Positions 1 through 8,909 of a stretch of DNA of 64,000 nucleotides are shown here, piece by piece. The DNA comes from Luteibacter jiangsuensis (GTDB taxonomy: Bacteria > Pseudomonadota > Gammaproteobacteria > Xanthomonadales > Rhodanobacteraceae), in contig NZ_JAUSSK010000001.1 in NCBI RefSeq assembly GCF_030812295.1, forward strand, positions 1,054,001 to 1,118,000. Direction: 5' to 3'. Position 1 is the stretch's first letter. Each line of letters starts with the position of its first letter. The position numbers and the translations under genes are program-made. Under the pieces are notes generated by a model. That model had not been told where the DNA came from, searched no databases, and saw only the letters and a program-made list of their open reading frames with translations.

Positions 1-1137
1 CTCAGCGAATGGGCGAACATGCGCTCCAACCACGCCACCAGCGGCTGGACCGGACGTGGCGGCCTCACGGTCAATCCCTATGTGCTCGACCGCAATGCCT
101 GTGGCTCCAGTGCCGGTTCGGGCGCCGCCGTGGCCGCGGGCCTCGCCACCGTGGCGATCGGCAGCGAAACCGATGGCTCGATCATCTGCCCCGCCGCCAT
201 GACCGGCCTGGTCGGCATCAAGCCGACGGTAGGGCTGGTGAGCCGTGCCGGCATCATTCCCATCTCGCACAGCCAGGACACGGCGGGCCCGATGGCGCGC
301 AGCGTGGCGGACGCGGCGACCGTGCTTGGCGCCATCGCGGGCAGCGACCCCCGCGATCCAGCCACGGCCGAGGCGGACAAGCACGCCACCGACTACACGA
401 AATTCCTCGACCCGGACGCGCTGCGCGGCAAGCGCATCGGCGTGGTGCGCCAGTTGGCGGGCATCGAACCGAACGCGGACCATGCATTGGAAACCACCAT
501 CGCCCTGCTGAAGGCACAAGGCGCGACGGTGATCGACCCGGTGGAGATTCCGCACCTTAAGGAGTTGAGCGACAACGAACTGAACGTGCTGCTGTTCGAG
601 TTCAAGCACGACATCCAGGCCTACCTTGCCACGCGGCCGGACCAGCCGATGAAGACGCTGGCCGACCTCATCGCCTTCAACCAGCGCGAGGCGGCGAGGG
701 AAATGCCTTGGTTCGGCCAGGAACTGTTCCTTGCCGCGCAGGCCAAGGGTGGCCTGGACGACCCGAAATACATCGAAATGCGCGACACCAACAAGCGGTT
801 GGCGGGCCCGGAAGGCATCGACGCGGCGCTGGCGAAAGACCATCTCGACGCCTTGCTCGCGCCGAGTTGGGGTCCCGCCTTCGTCAATGACCTGGTGCTG
901 GGCGACCACGTGGTGAGCGGCGACCCGACCGTCGGCGGCGTGTCCGCCCCGGCCGCGATCGCCGGTTACCCCTCGATCACGCTCCCGGTGGAATTCGCGC
1001 ACGAACTGCCGGTCGGGGTGGTGTTCTTCGGTGCGAAATGGAGCGAGCCGACCTTGATCGCGATCGCCTACGGCGTGGAGCGGAAGGCCAACGCCTTCCG
1101 TCGCCCGAAGTTCCTGCCGACCTTGCCGACAAGGTAA
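1..1137 (+). CDS. Amidase-signature family amidase, 5' end missing
   Basis: Hydrolyses a carboxamide; the substrate cannot be told from the sequence. The reading frame is open from base 1, so the N-terminus, including the catalytic Lys of the Ser-cisSer-Lys triad, lies outside the window. What is visible is the Gly/Ser-rich amidase signature CGSSAGSGAAVAAG (about 25-75 bases into the window per residue 34 on), holding the cis-Ser, then GSETDGSIICPA with the nucleophile Ser. The C-terminal half has the usual amidase ending GYPSITLPVEF and GVVFFG. About 378 residues are present of a family usually near 500. It converges with galU; only 57 bases holding one REP-like unit separate them. Family assignment is secure, function within it is not. 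Confidence 0.9.
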   Translation, partial: LSEWANMRSNHATSGWTGRGGLTVNPYVLDRNACGSSAGSGAAVAAGLATVAIGSETDGSIICPAAMTGLVGIKPTVGLVSRAGIIPISHSQDTAGPMARSVADAATVLGAIAGSDPRDPATAEADKHATDYTKFLDPDALRGKRIGVVRQLAGIEPNADHALETTIALLKAQGATVIDPVEIPHLKELSDNELNVLLFEFKHDIQAYLATRPDQPMKTLADLIAFNQREAAREMPWFGQELFLAAQAKGGLDDPKYIEMRDTNKRLAGPEGIDAALAKDHLDALLAPSWGPAFVNDLVLGDHVVSGDPTVGGVSAPAAIAGYPSITLPVEFAHELPVGVVFFGAKWSEPTLIAIAYGVERKANAFRRPKFLPTLPTR

Positions 1138-1165
1138 CGGTACTCACACGGGAGCCACTTCCGTT

Positions 1166-1190
1166 GTGGGAACCGCCCCTGTCGGCGATA
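1166..1190 (+). repeat. REP-like palindromic unit
   Basis: GTGGGAACCGCCCCTGTCGGCGATA, a variant of the intergenic family found elsewhere in the window (core GTGGGAGCCG...CGGCGAT). It sits between the convergent ends of the amidase gene and galU, five bases from the galU stop. Confidence 0.6.
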
Positions 1191-1194
1191 GCGA

Positions 1195-2070
1195 CTACGC
1201 CTTGTTGGCGAACTCGCGCACGATCGGTGCGAGCTTCGGATCTTCCAGCGCCATCGCCATGGTGGCGCGGACCAGGCCAGCCTTGTTGCCGCAATCGAAG
1301 CGCGTGCCCTCGAAACGGTAGGCCAGCACCTTGCCCTTGTCCTTGAGCAGGTTCTCGATGGCATCGGTGAGCTGGATCTCGCCGCCGGCGCCTTCCTTGG
1401 TATTGCGCAGGTATTCGAAGATCTCGCTGGGCAGCACGTAGCGGCCGACGACGGCGAGGTTCGACGGCGCATCCGCGGGCTTCGGCTTCTCCACCATGTG
1501 GGTGATCACCGATGCGCGATCGCTGAGCTGTTCGCTGGTATCGACGATGCCGTACTTGTCGGTGTCGTTCTCAGGCACTTCCTCGACGGCGATGACACCG
1601 GCGTCGTTGGCGTCGGCCACTTCGGCCATCTGGCGCAACGCGCCCTTGCCCTTGGTCCAGATCAGGTCGTCCGGCAGCATCACGCCGAAGCGCTCGTTGC
1701 CTACCACGGGTGCGGCGCGCAGCACGGCATCGCCGAGGCCGAGGGCTTCCGGCTGGGTGACGAACACGCAGCGAACGTGACGCGGCAGGATGCCGCGCAG
1801 GATCGACAGCAGTTCTTCCTTGTTCTTCTCCGCGAGCTTCTCTTCCAGCTCGTAGGCCTTGTCGAAATAATCGGCGATCGCATGCTTGTAGCGGTTGGTG
1901 ACGAACACCAGCGTATCGGCACCCGCGTCGACGGCTTCATCCACTGCGTACTGGATCAGCGGACGGTCGAGCACGGGAAGCATTTCCTTGGCCACCACCT
2001 TGGTCGCGGGAAGGAAGCGCGTACCGAGACCGGCGACGGGAAATACGACCTTGCGCAGGGGTTGGGTCAT
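1195..2070 (-). CDS. galU: UTP--glucose-1-phosphate uridylyltransferase
   Basis: Makes UDP-glucose from UTP and glucose-1-phosphate in the cytoplasm, the precursor for LPS core, exopolysaccharide and other glucans. The 291-residue protein starts MTQPLRKVVFPVAGLGTRFLPATK, which is the nucleotidyltransferase signature GxGTRxxPxTK, and continues KEMLPVLDRPLIQYAVDEA, typical of bacterial GalU. Length matches the family (about 290-300). The ATG overlaps the TGA of the upstream dehydratase gene in ATGA, so the two are co-transcribed and probably translationally coupled; the longer open frame upstream of this ATG lies inside the dehydratase gene and is rejected as coding. It is the last gene of the lapAB/WbpL/WbpM block, which fits a role in cell-surface glycan supply. 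Confidence 0.96.
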   Translation of the reverse strand: MTQPLRKVVFPVAGLGTRFLPATKVVAKEMLPVLDRPLIQYAVDEAVDAGADTLVFVTNRYKHAIADYFDKAYELEEKLAEKNKEELLSILRGILPRHVRCVFVTQPEALGLGDAVLRAAPVVGNERFGVMLPDDLIWTKGKGALRQMAEVADANDAGVIAVEEVPENDTDKYGIVDTSEQLSDRASVITHMVEKPKPADAPSNLAVVGRYVLPSEIFEYLRNTKEGAGGEIQLTDAIENLLKDKGKVLAYRFEGTRFDCGNKAGLVRATMAMALEDPKLAPIVREFANKA

Positions 2071-3965
2071 GCGTTGTCTCCACTTTCGTTTCGGCGTAGC
2101 GGCAGCACGTTGTCGGTCTGCGGCTCGCTCCAGCGGAAGGAAGGCAGCAGCTGCGACACGCACCGGCGCAGGATTTCTTCATCGAACACGGCCACGGCTT
2201 CCTCGGCGCGTGCCAGCTGTATCTGCAACATTTCCCACGAAACCTGGCGGTGCTGTGCCTGGAAGATCTTCGCGTGGGTCGTGCTGGTGTAATTCTCCAA
2301 TGGGTGGAACAGTTCCTCGAACAATTTCTCGCCCGAACGCAGCCCGGTATAGACGATCTGTATGTCGGAACCGGGACGCTTGCCTGCCAGACGGATCATC
2401 TGCTCGGCGAGGTCGCGGATCTTCACGGGATCGCCCATGTCGAGCGCGAAAATTTCACCACCCTTGCCAAGGCTGGCTGCCTGCAGGATCAGCTGGCAGG
2501 CCTCGGGAATGGTCATGAAGTAGCGCGAGATCTCCGGGTGCGTGATCGTCACCGGGCCGCCCTGGCGAATCTGCCTGCGGAACAGCGGGACCACCGAACC
2601 GGCGGAGTCCAGTACGTTACCGAAGCGGACGGTGATAAAACGTGTCGAAGTATGCGCTGCGAGGTTCTGGCACCAGATCTCGGCCATGCGCTTGCATGCG
2701 CCCATCACCGAGGTCGGGTTCACCGCCTTGTCGGTGGAGATCAGCACGAACGATTCCGCACCGCAGCGCACCGCGGCATCGGCGACGATGCGCGTGCCGA
2801 GCACGTTGTTGCGGAAGGCCTCGCGGAGCTGGCCCTGTAGCATCGGCACATGCTTGTACGCCGCGGCATGGAAGACGATCTGCGGCTGGGTTTCCTCGAA
2901 CAGGCGATTGACCGCGGTGGCGTCGCGCGCGTCGGCCAGCACGCCGTTGAAGATCAACTCCGGATAGGCCGAGGTCAGCTCCTGGCCGATGCGGTACAGG
3001 TTGTACTCGGACATCTCGACGACGGTGAGCGAGCTGGCGCCCAGGCGAGCCACCTGACGGCACAGTTCCGAGCCGATCGAGCCGCCGCCACCGGTCACGA
3101 GCACGCGCCGGCCGCTGATGTTCTCGCGAATGGCCGTCCAATCCAGCTCCACCGCATCGCGTCCGAGCAGGTCCTCGATGGCCACTTCCTTGATCTCGTT
3201 GAACTGCGCACGCCCCGCGACCACATCCTCGAGGCGCGGCACGGTACGGAACGGCAAGCCCGTGCTCTCGCAGAACGCCACGATCCGGCGCATCTGCGCC
3301 GTGGTCGCTCCGGGCACCGCGATCAGCAGCATCTGTACCGCCACGGCCTTCGACAACTCGGCCAGCTGGTCCACCGTGCCGAGGACGGGGATGCCGCCGA
3401 TCTGCGCACCGCGCAGCGCGAGGTTGTCGTCGACGAAGCCGATGACGCTGTAACGGCTGTCGCGGCGAAGGTCGCGGGACAATGCCTCGCCCGCCCGGTC
3501 GGCGCCCACGATGAGCACGCGCTTGGTCGGCGCCGACTGGAACAGGTCGATGCGGCTGTCCTTCCAGAAACGGTAGCTGAGCCGAGGCAGCCCGAGCAGC
3601 ACCACCAGCACCACCGGGTACACCAGCAGCACCGAGCGGGGCACGCCATCCAGGCGCGCGTACATGACCATGGCCAGGCCGATGATCAGCGCACCGATCA
3701 CCGTCGCGCGGATGATGTTCCACAGGTCGGGCAGGCTGGCGAACCGCCAGACACCCTTGTAAAGGCCAGTCCAGTTGAACACCGCGCCTTGCACCAGCAG
3801 CACGATGGGAAACTCCATCGGCAGGTACGTGACCGGCGCGAGGTCGGGCATCAAGGCATAGCGCAGGGCCTTCGCGGTCCACCAGGCGAGCGCCGCCATG
3901 GCCAGGTCGTGCGCGACGACCGCCGTGCGAGGGTGGATGATGCCGATGAACTTACGCAGAAACAT
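2067..3965 (-). CDS. WbpM/CapD-type membrane nucleoside-diphosphate-sugar 4,6-dehydratase
   Basis: Predicted UDP-N-acetylhexosamine 4,6-dehydratase making precursors of 6-deoxy-aminosugars (QuiNAc/FucNAc type) for O-antigen or capsule. The 632-residue protein has about four hydrophobic N-terminal segments (roughly residues 10-125), then a first Rossmann-like region VLIVGADRAGEALSRDL, and a C-terminal SDR domain with VLVTGGGGSIGSELCRQ. The active-site region ISTDKAVNPTSVMGACKRMAE carries the Ser-Met-Lys triad that replaces Ser-Tyr-Lys in WbpM-type enzymes. Length is close to WbpM (about 665). The start overlaps the end of the WbpL-like gene by 14 bases, and the stop overlaps galU. Pairing with a WbpL-like transferase next door mirrors Pseudomonas aeruginosa O-antigen loci, though a full O-antigen cluster is not in the window. 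Confidence 0.9.
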   Translation of the reverse strand: MFLRKFIGIIHPRTAVVAHDLAMAALAWWTAKALRYALMPDLAPVTYLPMEFPIVLLVQGAVFNWTGLYKGVWRFASLPDLWNIIRATVIGALIIGLAMVMYARLDGVPRSVLLVYPVVLVVLLGLPRLSYRFWKDSRIDLFQSAPTKRVLIVGADRAGEALSRDLRRDSRYSVIGFVDDNLALRGAQIGGIPVLGTVDQLAELSKAVAVQMLLIAVPGATTAQMRRIVAFCESTGLPFRTVPRLEDVVAGRAQFNEIKEVAIEDLLGRDAVELDWTAIRENISGRRVLVTGGGGSIGSELCRQVARLGASSLTVVEMSEYNLYRIGQELTSAYPELIFNGVLADARDATAVNRLFEETQPQIVFHAAAYKHVPMLQGQLREAFRNNVLGTRIVADAAVRCGAESFVLISTDKAVNPTSVMGACKRMAEIWCQNLAAHTSTRFITVRFGNVLDSAGSVVPLFRRQIRQGGPVTITHPEISRYFMTIPEACQLILQAASLGKGGEIFALDMGDPVKIRDLAEQMIRLAGKRPGSDIQIVYTGLRSGEKLFEELFHPLENYTSTTHAKIFQAQHRQVSWEMLQIQLARAEEAVAVFDEEILRRCVSQLLPSFRWSEPQTDNVLPLRRNESGDNA

Positions 3966-4989
3966 GTCGCTCCCTTCGACGCAAGCAGGTTCGCTTGCCA
4001 GTACGCCAGACCGCTGCTCCGAACAGGTACACCGCCCCCATGCACAGGGGCGCCGCCGCTGGCGAGCGGAACGCGATCCATGCGACGGGAACACAGACGA
4101 GCACGTTCCATGCGAAGTAGCCGGTGGCTACCTTCCGATGTGACGCCCCTCGCCTCACGAGCCACTGGTAAAGGTGTTCGCGGTGCGGAGTGTACCAGCG
4201 CGCACCGCGCAGCATTCGCACGAGCAACGTCAAGGTCGCGTCGATGACGAAGGCGGAAGAGAAAATCAACGCCGGCCAGAGCAAATTCGTGCGAAAAACC
4301 CATAACGTCGCGGAAATCGCAAAAACCATGAGGCCGACGGTGCCGCTGCCCACGTCGCCCATGAAGATCCGGGCCGGGGAGCGGTTGAACCACCAGAAGC
4401 CCGTCGCTGCCGAGGCCAGGGCAAGGGCGGCACCGGCGATGGCCGGATTGCCGGCGGCCCAGGCGAGGGCCGCCGAGGCTGCCCCGAAGAATATCGCCTG
4501 CTGGGCGGCCAGGCCGTCGATCCCGTCCATGAAATTGTGCAGGTTGATGCACCAGACGCCGGCCACCAGCAGGGGCAAGGACCAAAGCAGGCTGGCGGTA
4601 CCTGTCGCCAGCGCGAGGCAGAACAGGAGGGTGGCGGCCAGCTGGATCATCAGGCGCGGCTTGATCGGCAACGACCCATGGTCGTCCAGCCAGCCGATCG
4701 CGGCCACCGCGATCACCGCCATGGTGAAGGCACCGGCCGTGACCGCCCCGGGAGAGCCCGGCAGGAGCAGCAAGGCCGCCGGCATGCCGGCCAGCGCACC
4801 GGCGACGATGCCGATGCCGCCGCCCCGGGGGGTGGGAAGCGTATGCGAACGGCGCCGTCCCGGCGCATCGAGCATGCCGCGACGATGCGCGTAAGCGATG
4901 GCCACGCGCACGCTGGCGAAGGAAACAAGGAAGGCGACCAGGGCGCAGCCGATCAGCAAGGAGCCGGTGCTTGCTACAGTGAACCTCAT
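3952..4989 (-). CDS. WbpL/WecA-like polyprenyl-phosphate glycosyltransferase (family 4, MraY superfamily)
   Basis: Predicted initiating transferase that puts an N-acetylhexosamine-1-phosphate on undecaprenyl phosphate at the inner membrane. The 345-residue protein is almost wholly hydrophobic, with about ten membrane segments. Signature pieces are present: AIGWLDDHGSLPIKPRLMIQ (Asp-rich motif), NLHNFMDGIDGLAA (the NxxNxxDGIDGL type motif) and RIFMGDVGSGTVG, plus the cytoplasmic PHREHLYQWL loop. The start ATG overlaps the lapB TGA in ATGA; longer upstream open frame lies within lapB. It is followed by the WbpM-like dehydratase with a 14-base overlap. WbpL-like is preferred over MraY because murein genes are absent and the WbpM partner is adjacent; the exact sugar is unknown. 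Confidence 0.9.
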   Translation of the reverse strand: MRFTVASTGSLLIGCALVAFLVSFASVRVAIAYAHRRGMLDAPGRRRSHTLPTPRGGGIGIVAGALAGMPAALLLLPGSPGAVTAGAFTMAVIAVAAIGWLDDHGSLPIKPRLMIQLAATLLFCLALATGTASLLWSLPLLVAGVWCINLHNFMDGIDGLAAQQAIFFGAASAALAWAAGNPAIAGAALALASAATGFWWFNRSPARIFMGDVGSGTVGLMVFAISATLWVFRTNLLWPALIFSSAFVIDATLTLLVRMLRGARWYTPHREHLYQWLVRRGASHRKVATGYFAWNVLVCVPVAWIAFRSPAAAPLCMGAVYLFGAAVWRTGKRTCLRRRERHVSA

Positions 4990-6158
4990 TCGTTCGCGAC
5001 GCCATGGATGGGGCGGACCGTGCCCCAGCTCTTGCAGCTCGGGCACTGCCAATGGTGCGCCTTGGCACCGAAGCCACAGCGGCTGCACCGGTACATCGCC
5101 TGCCCTTCGAGCAGCTTGCGTGTCAGGTCGCGCAGGATGAGGTAGTTCTCGCGGGCCTCGCCGGAGACCTTGTCCATCGTCGCGTCGATCAGCGCCATCA
5201 GGCCGCGCACCGACGGACGCTTGCGCAGCTGCCCGGTGAGGAAATCGATGGCCGTGCGTTCGCCGTCCCTGCCCTCGTAAAGCCGGGTCAGCGCCAGCAC
5301 GGGCGATATGCCGTGGTAACGCTCCATGATCTCGCGCAGGAAGGCCTCCGCGCGGTCCATCTGCTGCGAGCGCGCATAGCAGTTGAGCAGCGGGGGCAGT
5401 ATCTCGGGAACGAAGGCGATATCCGCCGCGATGGCGGCTTCGTACGAGGCGATCGCCGGCTCGAGTTCGTCGTCCTCCGAGGAAAGACGACCGGCGATCA
5501 TGTGCGCGCGGACGCAGTCCTGCTGGCACGCGAAGGCTTCCTTGACGTACTCACGTGCCTCGGTACGCGCCCCGTGCTGGCGCGACTGCTCGGCGAGTTC
5601 GCAATAGAACTGGGCGATCATCGCCGACTCGTCCTCACCGGTCATGGTCTCCAGCCGGCGCGCATGATCGATGGCCTTGTGCCACTCGCGCTCGTGCTGG
5701 TAAATCGCGATGAGGTGACGCAATGCCGAGGGTGCCAGCGCATCCATGGCCACGAGGTCGGAGAACAGCGTTTCGGCCCGGTCGAGCAGGCCGGCCCGCA
5801 TGTAGTCCTCGCCCAGTTCGAGCAAGGCCACCGTCTTCATTTCGTCGGACAGTCCCTGGCGCGAGACCAGGTGCTGGTGCAGACGGATGGCGCGGTCGAC
5901 CTCACCGCGTTTGCGGAAGAGATTGCCCAGGGCAAGATGGGTCTCGACCGTGTCGCGGTTGTACTCGGCAAGGCGCAGGAACACCTCGAGCGCCTTGTCC
6001 TGCTCTTCGTTCAGCAGGTAGTTCAGGCCACGAAAGTAATCGGAGGAAAGCTCGTTGACCCGCTCTCCGGAACGCCTCGCATGGCTCCTCCGGCCGAGCC
6101 ACCAACCGCAGGCAAAGGCCAACGGGGGAACGAGCGCCAACAACCAGATCGGATTCAT
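4986..6158 (-). CDS. lapB: LPS assembly protein LapB (YciM), TPR and rubredoxin-like domains
   Basis: In Escherichia coli LapB is an inner-membrane-anchored adaptor that promotes FtsH proteolysis of LpxC and so tunes LPS synthesis. This 390-residue protein matches the family length (389). Residues 1-20 form the membrane anchor (MNPIWLLALVPPLAFACGWW), followed by YFRGLNYLLNEEQDKALEVF, the start of a run of TPR helices. The C-terminus has the metal-binding rubredoxin-like module CSRCGF...CPSCKSWG, with both CxxC pairs intact. It overlaps lapA (ATGA) and the downstream glycosyltransferase (ATGA). The start is chosen because of the lapA overlap and the family-typical N-terminus. Confidence 0.97.
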   Translation of the reverse strand: MNPIWLLALVPPLAFACGWWLGRRSHARRSGERVNELSSDYFRGLNYLLNEEQDKALEVFLRLAEYNRDTVETHLALGNLFRKRGEVDRAIRLHQHLVSRQGLSDEMKTVALLELGEDYMRAGLLDRAETLFSDLVAMDALAPSALRHLIAIYQHEREWHKAIDHARRLETMTGEDESAMIAQFYCELAEQSRQHGARTEAREYVKEAFACQQDCVRAHMIAGRLSSEDDELEPAIASYEAAIAADIAFVPEILPPLLNCYARSQQMDRAEAFLREIMERYHGISPVLALTRLYEGRDGERTAIDFLTGQLRKRPSVRGLMALIDATMDKVSGEARENYLILRDLTRKLLEGQAMYRCSRCGFGAKAHHWQCPSCKSWGTVRPIHGVANE

Positions 6159-6412
6159 GCGGCCGTCGCGTTGTCCGCCTTGCGTTCGCCGCGGCTGCGC
6201 CGGTGCCTTCGATGGGCGAACGAGGTTCCCAGCCACGCGGTGATCCCGCCTAGGATCCATCCCACCAGCACGGCCACCAGCATCGCCCCTCCCTTGGGCA
6301 GGGACAGCTGGGCGACGCCGAGGTCGAACGGCACCAGGTCGGCATTCAGCGCGCCGAAGACGATTCCGGCGGCGATGAACAGCAAGAGAAAGATGATGGC
6401 TAGCAGACGCAT
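6155..6412 (-). CDS. lapA: LPS assembly protein LapA (YciS, DUF1049)
   Basis: Small inner-membrane partner of LapB in LPS assembly. The 85 residues contain two hydrophobic segments (about 3-22 and 40-62) and a basic cytoplasmic tail (HRRHRRSRGERK). The motif NADLVPFDLGVAQLSLPKG between the segments is typical of DUF1049 proteins. Its stop overlaps the lapB start in ATGA. The order ihfB-lapA-lapB is conserved in gammaproteobacteria; here a 266-base spacer with a repeat and the ihfB terminator separates it from ihfB, so it may have its own promoter. Confidence 0.93.
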   Translation of the reverse strand: MRLLAIIFLLLFIAAGIVFGALNADLVPFDLGVAQLSLPKGGAMLVAVLVGWILGGITAWLGTSFAHRRHRRSRGERKADNATAA

Positions 6413-6537
6413 CCGGGGACTCTACCCGAATCCTGAATAACATGGTGCGGTGCGGTTGGCTTTTCATACAGCTTCGGCGGCACGTTCAGGACTGGGTGCC
6501 TGGGATGAGGCGCTTGGTTGCCATGTATATCTTTGAC

Positions 6538-6650
6538 GGGCTCGGCTTCGCCCTCGCGTTCGTCGTGTGCCTGGCGGGGGAGCTGCCGGGCGCCGCCCTC
6601 GGCGCGACGGCTCTGCTCCGCACACCCCCACGCGAGGGCGAAAGCCGAGC
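6538..6650 (+). repeat. Long intergenic repeat with terminal inverted arms (copy A)
   Basis: Bases 6538-6608 closely match 51747-51816 (opposite strand) and, in two pieces, 51354-51388 plus 51536-51565. Inside this copy GCTCGGCTTCGCCCTCGCG (6540-6558) is repeated inverted at 6631-6650 with one extra base, so the element can form a large hairpin with about 70 bases between the arms. It lies in the 266-base gap between ihfB and lapA. No function is known to me. Confidence 0.6.
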
Positions 6651-6670
6651 TGGCGAAGCGCCCAAAAAAA

Positions 6671-6692
6671 ACGCCGCGTCACTGCGCGGCGT
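6671..6692 (-). terminator. Rho-independent terminator of ihfB
   Basis: Read on the minus strand, ACGCCGCG-loop-CGCGGCGT is followed directly by a run of eight T. The 5' arm overlaps the last codons of ihfB, so the hairpin begins before the stop codon. Confidence 0.85.
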
Positions 6693-6981
6693 CGGTTTCC
6701 TCGATAAGGTTTACGCGTTCGCGTAATTCCTTGCCGGGTTTGAAATGAGGTACGTGCTTGCCCGGCAGAGCTACCGCTTCGCCGGTCTTGGGGTTACGCC
6801 CCATGCGCGGTGGGCGGAAGTGCAATGCAAAGCTGCCGAAGCCGCGGATCTCGATACGTTCACCCGTGGACAAGGCGTGGCTCATCTGCTCGAGCACACT
6901 CTTGACGGCAAGTTCCACGTCGCTGAAGGCAAGGTGGGTCTGGCGCCGCGCCAGCGCCTCGATCAGTTCCGACTTTGTCAT
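6679..6981 (-). CDS. ihfB: Integration host factor beta subunit
   Basis: DNA-bending nucleoid protein that forms a heterodimer with IHF-alpha. The 100-residue product begins [21 protein letters not shown] and carries the DNA-binding beta-arm region [17 protein letters not shown] followed by [14 protein letters not shown], diagnostic of IhfB rather than HU or IhfA. Length is slightly over the usual 94-95. The start was set at this ATG because the upstream extension has no family match. It follows rpsA on the same strand, the usual order, with a hairpin in the 81-base gap. Confidence 0.96.
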   Translation of the reverse strand: MTKSELIEALARRQTHLAFSDVELAVKSVLEQMSHALSTGERIEIRGFGSFALHFRPPRMGRNPKTGEAVALPGKHVPHFKPGKELRERVNLIEETDAAQ

Positions 6982-7027
6982 GGGTCCCCTGGTGGTTCTC
7001 GAAGCTGACGCAAATCTGTCAAACAAC

Positions 7028-7054
7028 AGCGAGGGGCGGCACGGCCGCCCCTCG
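7028..7054 (-). terminator. Hairpin between rpsA and ihfB
   Basis: A perfect 12-base stem (GCGAGGGGCGGC and its complement) with a 3-base loop lies just after the rpsA stop. On the minus strand it is followed by TGTTGTTTGAC, only moderately T-rich, so it may be a partial terminator that lowers ihfB expression relative to rpsA. Confidence 0.6.
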
Positions 7055-7062
7055 CCCGACGG

Positions 7063-8736
7063 TTAGTCGGCCTTGTTCATCTGCTCCTTGAGGAGCGCGC
7101 CGAGCTTGGTCGTGCCACCAGCAGCGGACTGGTAGTCGGCCATGGTATCGGCCAGATCTTCCTCGTCCTTCGCACGGATCGACAGCTGGAGCTGACGGCC
7201 CTTGCGATCCATGCCGGTGAACTTCGCCTCGACCGCATCGCCGACCTTCAGGTACTGCGTGGCATCGTCCACGCGCTCCTTGGCGATATCGTTCGCGCGG
7301 ATGTAGCCCTCGACGCCTTCGCCGAGATCCACGACCGCACCCTTGGCGTCGACTTCACGGACCGTACCGGTCAGGACCGTGCCACGCGGATTCGTGGCCA
7401 TGAACTGACCGAACGGATCCTGCTCCATCTGCTTGATGCCGAGGGAGATGCGCTCACGCTCCGGATCGACGGCCAGGACCACGGCCTCGACTTCGTCGCC
7501 CTTCTTGAAGTTGCGCACGAGGTCTTCACCCGATGCCTGCCACGAGATATCGGACAGGTGGACGAGACCGTCGATGCCGCCTTCCAGGCCAATGAAGATG
7601 CCGAAGTCGGTGATCGACTTGATCTGGCCGGACACCTTGTCGCCCTTCTTGTGCATGGCGGCGAACGCTTCCCACGGGTTCGAGCGGGTCTGCTTGATAC
7701 CGAGGGAGATGCGGCGACGCTCTTCATCCACGTCGAGGACCATGACTTCCGTCTCGTCGCCGACCTGCACGACCTTGGCCGGATTGACGTTCTTGTTGGT
7801 CCAGTCCATTTCGGAGACGTGCACGAGGCCTTCGACGCCCGGCTCGATCTCGACGAAGCAGCCGTAATCGGTGACGTTGGAGACCTTGCCGAACAGGCGG
7901 CTGCCGACCGGATAGCGGCGGGCGATGGCGACCCACGGGTCGTCGCCGAGCTGCTTGAGGCCGAGCGACACGCGGTTGCGCTCGCGGTCGTACTTGAGCA
8001 CGCGGACGTCCAGCTCGTCGCCGACGTTGACGACTTCGGACGGGTGACGCACGCGCTTCCACGCCATATCGGTGATGTGCAGCAGGCCGTCGATGCCGCC
8101 GAGGTCGACGAACGCGCCGTAATCGGTGAGGTTCTTCACCACACCCTTCACGACCGCGCCTTCCGTCAGGCGTTCGAGCAGCTTCTCGCGCTCTTCCGAG
8201 AACTCCGTCTCGACAACCGCACGGCGGCTGACGACGACGTTGTTGCGCTTGCGATCGAGCTTGATGATCTTGAACTCGAGATCCTTGCCCTCGAGGTAGA
8301 CCGGGTCGCGAACCGGACGCACGTCGACCAGGGAGCCCGGCAGGAATGCGCGGACGTCCTTGATGTCGACCGTGAAGCCGCCCTTGACCTTGCCGGAGAT
8401 CTTGCCGGTGATGGTCTCTTCCTTGTCGAACGCCTGCTCGAGGTCGTCCCACACCATCGAACGCTTGGCCTTCTCACGGGAGAGCTTGGTCTCGCCGAAG
8501 CCGTCTTCGAGCGCGTCGAGCGCGACCTTGACCTCGTCGCCCACTTCCACTTCCAGCGCGCCGGACTCGTCCTTGAACTGCTCGATGGGGACGATGCCTT
8601 CGCTCTTCAGGCCGGCGTTGATCACCACCACGTCGTTGCGGATTTCCACAACGATACCGGTGACGATGGAGCCGGGCTTCAGCTTGGAAATGGCCTGCTG
8701 GCTCTGTTCAAACAGTTCGGCAAAACTTTCAGTCAT
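7063..8736 (-). CDS. rpsA: 30S ribosomal protein S1
   Basis: Ribosomal protein bS1 binds mRNA on the 30S subunit and helps initiate translation. The 557 residues contain six S1 (OB-fold) repeats; repeats 3-6 show the clear pattern G..V.G.V......G.FV.......GL.H.S, for example [24 protein letters not shown] and [24 protein letters not shown] in part. Length equals Escherichia coli S1. The ATG giving [12 protein letters not shown] is the family start; the upstream extension in frame is non-coding spacer. It lies between cmk and ihfB, the standard gammaproteobacterial order. The 173 bases upstream show no promoter I would trust. Confidence 0.98.
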   Translation of the reverse strand: MTESFAELFEQSQQAISKLKPGSIVTGIVVEIRNDVVVINAGLKSEGIVPIEQFKDESGALEVEVGDEVKVALDALEDGFGETKLSREKAKRSMVWDDLEQAFDKEETITGKISGKVKGGFTVDIKDVRAFLPGSLVDVRPVRDPVYLEGKDLEFKIIKLDRKRNNVVVSRRAVVETEFSEEREKLLERLTEGAVVKGVVKNLTDYGAFVDLGGIDGLLHITDMAWKRVRHPSEVVNVGDELDVRVLKYDRERNRVSLGLKQLGDDPWVAIARRYPVGSRLFGKVSNVTDYGCFVEIEPGVEGLVHVSEMDWTNKNVNPAKVVQVGDETEVMVLDVDEERRRISLGIKQTRSNPWEAFAAMHKKGDKVSGQIKSITDFGIFIGLEGGIDGLVHLSDISWQASGEDLVRNFKKGDEVEAVVLAVDPERERISLGIKQMEQDPFGQFMATNPRGTVLTGTVREVDAKGAVVDLGEGVEGYIRANDIAKERVDDATQYLKVGDAVEAKFTGMDRKGRQLQLSIRAKDEEDLADTMADYQSAAGGTTKLGALLKEQMNKAD

Positions 8737-8909
8737 GTTGATTCCAGGGTTATGAAAGGTCGTACCCGGCGTCTGCCTCGGTTCTCGAGCGCAAGCGGAC
8801 GGGGGACCCACCGGTCGTGGGCGCATGGGGGAGGCTTGTTGGGAAACCGCCCTGCACCGTTGCCAATATCCCGCGCACACAACGTGCGCGGGCGTTGTGC
8901 CGGATGCGC

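Noticed and set aside
6442-6726. Plus-strand frame of 94 codons ending in ihfB
   Set aside because: Covers the intergenic repeat and antisense ihfB; similarity to peptides from other copies comes from the repeat.
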